Shown here piece after piece: positions 56,521-64,000 of a DNA stretch of 64,000 bases. Every line of letters begins with the position of its first letter. The first letter of the stretch is position 1. Source of the stretch: Blasia pusilla (lineage: Eukaryota > Marchantiophyta > Marchantiopsida > Blasiales); the NCBI GenBank assembly GCA_050084515.1, contig CM114273.1, forward strand, positions 20,274,001 through 20,338,000. Direction: 5' to 3'. The position numbers and the translations under genes are program-made. The notes below the pieces were generated by a model that was given only the letters and a program-made list of their open reading frames with translations, was not told the origin of the DNA and did not search any database.

Positions 56521-57860
56521 CGAGTCACCGACATGCGACTAAAGCTCGTTGGCATGGAGAGAGTGATGAGAAGTTGGTGCTAGGATGGCACGTGTCAGCT
56601 TATTTGGGCTTTTTGGCTATGGAGAATCAGATTGTTGAGACTTTGATGGCGAGGTCTGATGGAGAGTCCTTAGATGTAGAGGTTGGTAAGGAGATGACAG
56701 AGGGCCGAGATATTCACAACGATGAAGTAGTCTTGGAGTACTTGCGTACTTGAAGCGTGGCGAGCACAGTGGGTGGCAGAGAGCGGGATCGGATCATACG
56801 GCAGATAAGACAACTTTGATAGGAGGGGACACGTGTATTGCGAGTTTAGGAGGATGATAGAGTTCGTGTAGTGCATCATCCTTCATAGAGAGCACGTTTG
56901 GTGCATCATGCCCATGAGGAGTTTGGTCATTTTGGAGTGAAGCGGACGTACAACTTGCTCTAGATATAATATTGGTGGCGAGGCATGCAGATTCACGTTC
57001 GGTTGTTTGTTGCTATGTGCATGGTGTCTAATATGGTCCAGGATCGTTCAATGCTCCAACTCCACATTTGCATTCACTTGTGATCATGGGTTTAGGTTGT
57101 AGATGGAGTTTGAATTTTGCAAGACCTTTATCTTTGATGAAGCGCCGGAGTCGTTATGTGTTGGTGATGGTCAAACACTTCTCAAAGTGGATAGAGTTGG
57201 TTGCATTTCCTAACAAAGCGATTGAGGGAGTAGCGTATGCCTTCCTAGATTGAGTGTTGAAGTTATTACGGCTCACCAAATGAGGTGTTGACAGACTAGG
57301 GCACATAGTTTTGCTGGGAGTTTCAGGCCTTATGTGATCAGGCGCTGATCAACCATCGTACCACTTTGCTAGATCATCCTGAGGCAGATGGGCTAACAGA
57401 GAGGGCTGTGCATACGGTGAAGAGAGGATTACGAAAGCATGGCTTGTATTGAGGTCACCTAAGAGATTGGACCTCTAGTTGCTGTGGTTGGCGATGGGAT
57501 ATAGATTGAGCAAGTAGGCATCCTTAACGTCTTTCTCACCATACTTGCTACTTTATGGCCGAGAGCCAGATTTACCTACGGCCATTTGTCGAGATGTTGG
57601 TGAGGTGTTGAACCTTGATGACCTTGATGTATGGATGCGAGCATGTTCTCATAGGACTCTGTTGTTTCGAAAAGCGATGCCCTTGGCATTTGTGAACTTA
57701 GAGATTGCGCAACATCGGGATACGTTGAGGTATGCGACTATTCGGGGAGATGGTTATCGACCTACTATCCAGAGGTTTCATCAAGGAGACTATGTTTACT
57801 CGCAGTAGACGGCACCCACGACGTTGGATGTGACTGTACGATGCACTATCTTGAGAGAGC
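56521..57860 (+). pseudogene. Copy C: integrase
   Basis: 56680-56755 reads DIHNDEVVLEYLRT, the linker seen in B. The HHCC region (AHEEFGHFGVKRTYNLL) lies at about 56905-56960. 57068-57253 reads LGCRWSLNFARPLSLMKRRS (catalytic Asp changed to Asn) and HFSKWIELVAFPNKA. The second Asp region near 57290 and HPEADGLTERAV at about 57370 follow in other frames. 57545-57808 reads LLYGREPDLPTAI, LDDLDVWMRACSHR and YRPTIQRFHQGDYVY. Copy C keeps the bases lost in B near the first Asp and was used to locate B's deletion. Confidence 0.8.
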
Positions 57861-57901
57861 GTGAGATTTTGCCATTTGGTGTTCTCTTATTGGAGGAACG
57901 C

Positions 57902-58135
57902 GATTGTATGGTTTGAAAGGACCATGTGCGTAATTGTCCGCCATGTCACCTTCCTAACATTGACTGTACAGTTGATCCGAGCTTAGTCGTAGTTCTTGCA
58001 GGCTTGCGATGTATGTTGTGTGGTTCCGCCCGTGGTGCATCCACTATGCTAGTCTGTGATGGGTGTTCGAGAGGGTGGCATATGACAGGTCTAACGCCAC
58101 CTCTCACTAGGGTTCCTCGGGGACGATGAATGTGA
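57902..58135 (+). pseudogene. Copy C: PHD finger extension
   Basis: KDHVRNCPPCHLPNIDCTVD runs without interruption into LRCMLCGSARGASTMLVCDG and CSRGWHMTGL. Here the sixth zinc ligand is Gly instead of Cys, and a TGA replaces the region of the conserved Trp; PKCT just after is the trace of the final Cys pair. It proves that the Cys-rich linker and the PHD finger belong to one reading frame and were present in the ancestor of B and C. Confidence 0.8.
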
Positions 58136-58412
58136 CCCAAATGTACATAGAGTAGGTAGTTATAGATTTTGACTTGTGTATGTGAGATGGATGACAAGAA
58201 GGCGACTAACTATGGGATACATGAAATGCGGGTCCAAACTCCAAGATTCCTTTGGGAAGCCGAGGATTACATAAGCTGCAAGGAGCCTTTGCCAAGCCAT
58301 CTTGATGGATATCTAGTCAAATGTTGGTCCATGGATTGGGGGCCAAAATTAAGAGCCTTATGGGGGAAATAGGGAAGGTGGGATTCCCTTGAAGAACCTC
58401 AAAAGTACCCAC

Positions 58413-58424
58413 AAGGGGGTGGGG
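58413..58424 (+). promoter_or_regulatory. Copy C: polypurine tract candidate
   Basis: AAGGGGGTGGGG followed by C and TGACAATCTCC (from 58426) has the layout of a purine tract next to a TG-starting LTR. The supposed 3' LTR is cut off by the copia element soon after and has no matching copy I could align, so this is tentative. Confidence 0.35.
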
Positions 58425-58779
58425 CTGACAATCTCCCTCTCTACATGCTCAAGTACTTAAACTATGAACTAATCATGATGCGTATTTAGCAATGTTTGAA
58501 GTTTGAGCTAAGGGACGCATCTTGAGGAATTAATTATAATGATTTGATATAGGTGAGAAACTTGGGGAGATTGGTTAAGGTTTGGGGAAGAGACTTCCTA
58601 AGGAGATGATATGCACTCAGGGAGACTCGACTCGATTAGCGCTTGGCATCTTCTTGGCTGTGTATGGAACATGCATTCGGTTGAGTCTTTGGGACTTAAT
58701 CTAAGTCTTTTTCTTGCAAACCTCAAGGTCAAGAATACTTTTGATAACGCTAGATGAATTAGAGGATGGACTCTACGAC

Positions 58780-58875
58780 GGCTAGAGTTACGTGCAAGTA
58801 TTGGATATGACATGGTAGAGATGTTGGACATTGATGACCACAAGTATGGGTGTGAGCATTCTCTTATAAAGATGC
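58780..58875 (+). pseudogene. Small fragment resembling the integrase of copies B and C
   Basis: The + strand GATATGACATGGTAGAGATG, followed by TTGGACATTGATGACCACAA, parallels copy C at about 57590-57670 (GTGAGGTGTTGAACCTTGATGACCTTGATG). In translation it gives VEMLDIDDHKYGCEHS against VLNLDDLDVWMRACSH. It borders the truncated 3' end of the copia element. Confidence 0.35.
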
Positions 58876-59572
58876 ACTTCCTGCTCTTGGACTCCAACTT
58901 GGTCCTCGATGCTTCAAGAATATGTACAAAACATTCACTACCAAAAGTCCTGAAATGTTGGAATGATGGTACCTTACCTGAGTATGATTGATGAGGAGTC
59001 ATGCCTTGCACTGACTTGGTAGCACTTCTATTTAGAATGTATATGGTAGTATTAACAGCTTCAGCCCAAAATCCTTCTGTCAAACCTTTTGCTTTCATCA
59101 TACATCTTGCCATCTCCACCACTGTACGGTTTCAACGCTCAACAACTCCATTTTGTTGTGGTGTATGTGCCGTGGTTAACTGTCGCTTGATTCCATGCTC
59201 CCCCAAATATTTGTTGAATTCTGTTGATAAGAATTCTCCTCCTCGATAGGTGCGAAGCTTTTGTACCTTCTTTCCTGTCTCATTCTCAACTAGCTTGTGC
59301 CATACTTTAAATTTTCCAAAAGCACTTGCCTTATCACGAAGGAAATACACCCACATCTTTCTACTATAATCATCGACAACTAAAAAGAAGTAGGAAGAAC
59401 CACCTAATGTCACTGTTCTCATTTTACCACAGAGGTCAGCATGTATCAACTCTAGAGGAGCCTTTGCTCTATTGCTGGACTCTTGTGGAAATGGTTGTTG
59501 GTGTTGCTTGCCCATCATACAAGCTTCACAAGTATCCGACACTCCAGAAATTGTTGGTAAATCAACAACCAT
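58876..59572 (-). pseudogene. Ty1/copia integrase, 3'-truncated element
   Basis: Two segments of one frame (59572-59132, 59122-about 58870) read CEACMMGKQHQQPF (zinc region end), LELIHADLCGKMRTVTLGGS (first Asp), YFFLVVDDYSRKMWVYFL, KLRTYRGGEFLSTEF (second catalytic Asp changed to Tyr) and TPQQNGVVERxxxTMVEMAR with the Glu. HFRTFGSECFVHI and SRKCIFI follow. Reverse transcriptase and RNase H should follow but are missing; the element ends near 58870. With the Asp lost, integrase would be inactive. Confidence 0.85.
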
Positions 59573-59581
59573 GCCAGATTT

Positions 59582-60016
59582 CTACATCTGACTTAGTAAG
59601 GGAAAGCTTAGGTGACCAAATCTTTCATGCCACAACTTACTGCTACTAAGATCTGTACCTACACTTGTCGTGAAAGCATACAACTCGTAGATATTTCCAC
59701 ATTGTATACCTTCACCCACTACTTTCCTATTGGCATCCTCAATGATTGCTCCAGTTTTCTTGAAACGAACTTCTAGGTCATGATCACATAATACTGCCAT
59801 TGAAATCAAATTTCGCTTCAACTTTGGTACGTACAGTACATCAGTTAACTTCTTTTCATCTCCTTTTTGTGAGACTAAATAAATTGTGCCTTTCCCTTCT
59901 ACAGGGCACTTTGCATTATTCCCAACAGTAACAACGATGGGCTCCTGTAGAGGCTGTAAGGAGCTATACCAATCCTTATGATTGGTCATATGCCTGGATG
60001 CTCCACTATTGAGCAA
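59582..60016 (-). pseudogene. Ty1/copia protease and GAG-pre-integrase domain
   Basis: The frame reads WLLNSGASRHMTNHKDW: the copia protease active site with its catalytic Asp changed to Asn. KGTIYLVSQKGDEKKLTDVL, YVPKLKRNLISM and the pre-integrase LWHERFGHLSFPLLSQM follow. It is in the same frame as the downstream integrase. The upstream gag is one base out of frame, so a frameshift lies between 60096 and 60016. Confidence 0.85.
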
Positions 60017-60095
60017 CCATGCATCTTCACTCTTTGACTTAGTGGAATGTTCTTCCTGTGTGCAAAACTCTTCTATTGCTACCGAAGCATCTACT

Positions 60096-60629
60096 TCATG
60101 TTCTTAAACAACCGTTCTTCTCATCTTGACTCCTCTTTCTACAATCTTTGATAAGATGACCTAGCTTACCACAATAAAAGCATTTGAAGGCTTTTCTTGG
60201 AAATTTCTTCTTGATATTTGAACTGTAATCCTGATTTCTACCTCTATGTACGTTGGCAGTAAATGCTGCATCACTTCCCTCTCTTGCTTTGAAGCGCATT
60301 TCCTCTTCTACCAACATTGCACTAAATTGTTCAAAAGTAAGCGGCGTGGGTTTTACTTGAGTATTCAGTGCAGTGACCAAACTGTCATACCTTGGAGGAA
60401 AAATCCTTATGCACCGTCGTGCCAAATCTTCGCTAGACTTTGAAATTCCTACGGACGCCATCTGATCTTGAAGATTCTTGATCCTTGTAAAAAATTGCTC
60501 TGCACTTTCTCCTTCTGAAAATTTCTCAGACGTAAGCTGATTCTCCAGATTTTGAATCCAAGTCTCATTCCTCGTTTCATACTGATTCTTCAAAATGTTC
60601 CATGCCTCAGCAACAGTGGTTGTATGTTG
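60096..60629 (-). pseudogene. Ty1/copia gag, second part with CCHC zinc knuckle
   Basis: The frame reads TTTVAEAWNILKNQYETRNE, LRRCIRIFPPRYDSLV-like text and LVEEEMRFKAREGS. KCFYCGKLGHLIKDC is a perfect C-x2-C-x4-H-x4-C knuckle for RNA binding. The N-terminal part of the same gene lies at 62713-63008. The two are separated by a 2,083-bp insertion, and after allowing for the insertion and its duplicated 5 bp (2,088 bp, divisible by three) both parts are in the same frame. Confidence 0.88.
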
Positions 60630-62712
60630 TGTCTCACCAGGTAATACATGGCCAGCACACAACCCAGGTGAAACTGTTGCTAGTTCCACCAGTTCGGTCC
60701 CATGTAAGAGCTTAGGGCCAGATCAGAAGATCAGATCTGCAAGATATACTCCTTAACTCATCAGTAAACCCCACCTCTTTACCTTAAGAGGTGGGGAACT
60801 CTCTCCACTTCAGTATCACAATCCTATCCTCACCCTACTAACCAAAACTCCTTCCTTTCTCTTGAGTGCTTTGAGTGGAGTGGGGTGGAACCCAAAAGCA
60901 CACTCTACTTAGAATTCACAGTCAAGGATGACCACGGCAGCATAAGGTCCTCCAATGTCTTTGCCTTGGACTAGTTGAATGTACCAAGGCATCCTCTAAA
61001 GTACACCCGACTCCTAACCGATCAGGTAGTGCAATCACCTTCTTCTTCTCCTCGTACCTTGCTGATCTGGCTTGTTCTCCCTTCTTGTTCGGGTAGTAGG
61101 AGACTTAACAGTGAGCCCATGGTCTTCTACCTCAGGGGAGCTCAAGCATGACCCTCTCTCTCTCTCCACTCACTAACTCTTATCACTTACCAGACTTGAA
61201 GTCCAAGTTGTCACACCCGAAGTAATCATGTGATTGGTGTCAAAGGCCAAGCTTAGGTAGGTGGGCAGAACAAGCTTTCAAGCACACCTTGGTGGAGCAA
61301 AATCTTGGAACCCAAGCTTGCCTCCCCTCTCTTGGTAGATCCTCTTGTCCTCTCCCTGCACTTTTGAATGATTAGTTGAATCATCTCCAAGAATCTCCCT
61401 TCATCAAGCCCTCCCCAACTCATCACTCAATCATGCACATACTCGGATACAAGGCAATGGTGTGAACTCATTTCAGGGGCTACCTCCTGTGTATCACAAA
61501 ATCATAGAGTACATGAGAGAACTTCTTAGTCTCAGCCCCCCCTTCAAGCACACTACACACTACCTAGACACAGGAGCACAAAGCTGTCTTTGGTTAGCTT
61601 GGCTCAAGAGATCAGTGTCTACTAGCCAACAACATGTCTATGCCCCTTCAAGCAAACCCACAGAGTATTTATAAGTGAAGTTGAGAGCCCTCTTCTTCCT
61701 TGAGCTTCTCTGGTATTCGGGTTCCTACCTTCCTAAAAATCTACCTCCCCTAAGCATCTACTCCAAGGCATCTGCCTGAAATTTCGACTCATCTACTTCG
61801 AACCTGTTCTCACTAGCATTTCCCAAGCTTGCTTCTTCTCAAGCTGGTTCGAGATTCCCTTGGGTGCTCTCACTGATCTCCTCTTTGCTCCTCACTGATC
61901 TCACTGATCTCCCCTGCTTTGCTCCTCGGTGATAATTACTTCCTGCTTTGCTCCTCACCTGATCTCACGATCTCCTCAAGCGCTAATTACTTCCCTCTTT
62001 GCTCCTCACTGATCATTACTTCCTGTTGCTCCTCACCGATCTCACTGATCTCTCCTCACTGATCTCCTCATTTGCTCCTCACCTGATCTCACCTGATCTC
62101 CTCGGCTGATAATTACTTCCCTCTGCTCCTCACCTGATCTCACTTGATCTCCTCGGCCTGATAATTACTTCCTGCTTGCTCCTCACCGATAAGGCCTAAA
62201 ATGATCGAATGTGTAGCTTTCCGAAACTTTTGGGGTCGACTATCATACATCAAACACCATGTCCCCTCCTTCTTTGGATCATGTTGTATTCGGTTATCAA
62301 ACCTCATCTTCCTTTGGTCTTTGAACGGCCTTGGTCTTCTCTAATCCGCCTTTCTCTCCTCCTCTAGGGCATCAATCATATCCACTGCTATCTTTGCCAC
62401 CTTCACGTTGGAAGTGCCCTTCTAGAGTATGATCAATCTTCAACTCCAACTCTACTACCGGGAGAGGGTTCGCCCATACACCAAGAAGTAGGGACTTTTC
62501 CTGTGGTGCTCTTCTCGGTGAGTTGTAAGCATGGACATGACTAAAGCTAATTTCTGTCCCAACTCTGATATGTGAGTTGCCACTATCTTGGTCCGAATGG
62601 CACCAATGATCCCATTTAAATTGCAGATTGTTGTTCTAGCTCCTTCTACTCACCTAACTAGAGTCCCAAAAGTATCTAACACACATGGGAGCCACTCATG
62701 AAGGGGCGCACA
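60630..62712 (+). mobile_element. 2,083-bp TG...CA insertion in copia gag, probable solo LTR
   Basis: On the + strand the insert starts TGTCTCACCAGG and ends GGGGCGCACA. It is flanked by TGTTG on both sides (60625-60629 and 62713-62717), a 5-bp target duplication, and has the TG...CA ends of LTR retrotransposons. It contains no gag or pol and no internal long direct repeat pair that I can see. A TATA-like TATTTATAAG lies at 61666-61675. I infer a solo LTR left by recombination between two LTRs. A non-autonomous element with LTRs too short or diverged to notice is the alternative. Orientation is inferred from the TATA-like site only. Confidence 0.65.
61868..62190. repeat. Variable minisatellite inside the solo LTR
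   Basis: Repeated words GCTCCTCACTGATCTC, GATAATTACTTCC and TTTGCTCCTCACCTGATCTC follow one another in irregular units of about 30-70 bp. Slippage or unequal exchange would explain the variable unit length. Confidence 0.7.
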
Positions 62713-63008
62713 TGTTGAATGAGAGTCATGACAGAATCAGTTACATTCGTGACAATCGCATATAGAGCATCAGCGTTTCTGCGTTTCCATGCCAACAATA
62801 CAACAGGATCGATATCCCCATATGAAGATGAACATGCAGAACTCAAAGTAGCTTGTGGATTTGAATCGACCCCTGTGGCCGTTTCCCAGATCTCAAATGA
62901 TTCGAGGACAGTTCTCATTTTGAACTTCCACAACGTATAGTTAGACCCATCTAACTTCCCTTCACCCAACGGAGGAGGGCGAGCACGAACTAACGAAGAA
63001 GTAGCCAT
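62713..63008 (-). pseudogene. Ty1/copia gag, N-terminal part
   Basis: It starts with the Met at 63008 (MATSSLVRARPPPLGEGKLD), 72 bp after the primer-binding site, which supports this start. GSNYTLWKFKMRTVLESFEI is the typical copia Gag opening. The frame reads to DSVMTLIQHV and is then cut by the insertion at 60630-62712. It continues in frame at 60629-60096. Confidence 0.85.
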
Positions 63009-63062
63009 CTCTCAAGATTTTGTGCAAACACACTAGATCGCCAGATATAAAATACTGGAAAA

Positions 63063-63080
63063 CCTACTGCTATGATACCA
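63063..63080 (-). promoter_or_regulatory. Copia primer-binding site for initiator tRNA-Met
   Basis: The minus strand reads TGGTATCATAGCAGTAGG directly after an LTR end TTTTCACA. TGGTATCA complements the 3' end of plant initiator methionine tRNA, the usual primer for copia elements. The distance to the gag Met (63008) is short, as is typical of the group. Confidence 0.8.
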
Positions 63081-63400
63081 TGTGAAAACAGAAAGTGACG
63101 AAATCACTGAAATCTTTACAAAACTTAGAGATACAAAGTGGCCTAGTCCGTCCGTACGCTCGCAAAAGAGCTTCGATGGAACCTGAACATGGAGATAACT
63201 CGACATACGAGAATGCACTACCGCGGCTCCCGACTATTTGACTACTCGGGAAAATTAGGGTTTTCGCCTAATTTTCTTTGTTTCTATTAATAGAAATTTT
63301 TTTCCAGGGGCTGCGCCCTCGGACCCCCGCGACGCATTAGGGTGCCCCGCACCATGATGCAATAGATAAACCTAGTAACGCTACTCCTAAAACCACCTAC
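63081..63400 (-). repeat. Copia 5' LTR (outer border not determined)
   Basis: The LTR ends at 63081 next to the primer-binding site. Within about 320 bp it holds an AGGGTTTTCGCC stretch and a GGGGCTGCGCCCTCGGACCC segment, both reminiscent of plant copia LTRs. The outer TG start on the minus strand could not be fixed because no second LTR is present: the element is 3'-truncated. Confidence 0.55.
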
Positions 63401-64000
63401 GTCATATTACTATGACTCCTTCGACGTATAAATTGGAACCATCAATCTAGGCTTCTCCTCATACAAGGGGACCGATCAGATTAATGGTGCTTAGAGAAGT
63501 GGATGTTGAGAATCCAACAGTAATCACATTCCTTGTTAGCGGATATCACTTTTTAGGGAGATCATGCAATGATCTTCAAAACCCTTTAAAAGTTGCAACC
63601 TAAATATACAAACAAAAAGAATGATAATTCATGTGTCCAAGTTTCCATCAAATACCACCTTCTTACATTCAAGAAAACGATTTCTGATTTTTTATTAGAA
63701 TCAACCAGCTACAAGGGAAGGATAGATGACTACCCAAATTTAAATTCAAACTTTTTCAGTGGTCGTCTTTCCTTCCCAAATATTTCAAAAAAAATGATTT
63801 AACATATTCCATAAGTTCATGAGTTCTTAAGAAATCAAACATAAAATTTTCAAAATAAATGCTTAATTTATCTTTCCATTGATCCAAGATTTGGCACCTA
63901 TTGAATATTTAGGATATTTTTTTGAAAAACCTAATCCCCCAATAAATATTGAATTCTCGAAGGTATAGAGAAGGTCACATCTTAGTTAGACATAGGTAGA
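63401..64000. other. Unassigned sequence at the right edge
   Basis: AT-rich sequence without recognisable genes. It may include the last part of the copia LTR and its insertion site. Confidence 0.3.

Noticed and set aside
1-64000. Organellar, tRNA or rRNA genes
   Set aside because: No stretch resembled a conserved rRNA block or a tRNA cloverleaf strongly enough on reading; a covariance search was not possible here.

Overview
The window looks like nuclear DNA from a land plant (or close streptophyte) with a large, repeat-rich genome. No host protein gene, tRNA or rRNA could be supported. Every protein-coding trace I recognise belongs to a transposable element. These include Ty3/gypsy elements (one with an integrase-fused chromodomain), a Ty1/copia element, hAT transposases with a TTF-type zinc finger, CACTA-like termini and Helitron-like ends. 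All are broken by stops, frameshifts or nested insertions. I cannot name the species. The element mix excludes bacteria and makes an animal or fungal origin unlikely.

The main content is an unusual Ty3/gypsy family present in three large copies on the + strand: A (about 12.2-19.0 kb), B (21.5-31.2 kb, best preserved) and C (about 46.7-58.4 kb). A small fragment of a fourth copy may lie at 58.8 kb. In B the order is LTR, long leader, gag with RGG-rich nucleocapsid, aspartic protease, a C5-cytosine DNA methyltransferase (DNMT) of DNMT3-like motif content, reverse transcriptase, RNase H, integrase, a C-terminal PHD finger, polypurine tract, LTR. Gag, protease and DNMT lie in one reading frame over 4 kb, broken only by stops. 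The DNMT was therefore part of the polyprotein, not a host gene the element landed next to. A PHD finger occupies the place where chromoviruses carry a chromodomain. By homology, Gag would package the RNA, RT/RNase H would copy it, and IN plus PHD would insert it. The DNMT could methylate the new DNA or the target. That last step is inference. Copies A and C have lost or altered the catalytic Pro-Cys motif; B keeps it but has stops.

Layout. 0-4.1 kb: minus-strand chromovirus integrase/chromodomain joined to a minus-strand hAT, then minisatellites. 4.1-8.7 kb: tandem repeats and a plus-strand hAT. 8.7-12 kb: Helitron-like ends and a decayed chromodomain fragment. 12.2-19 kb: copy A, apparently without pol. 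19-21.5 kb: unassigned. 21.5-31.3 kb: copy B. 31.3-35.3 kb: AT-rich, unassigned. 35.35-42.56 kb: a possible CACTA-type element with dense TGAGTCA-like subterminal motifs, a long CT microsatellite and a ~645-bp tandem array. 44.8-45.85 kb: a gypsy RNase H/integrase fragment ending at a CACTA terminus. 46.7-58.4 kb: copy C, with a 1.28-kb insertion in its 5' region. 58.9-63.4 kb: a minus-strand copia element lacking RT, with a 2,083-bp TG...CA insertion (probably a solo LTR) in its gag. 63.4-64 kb: unassigned.
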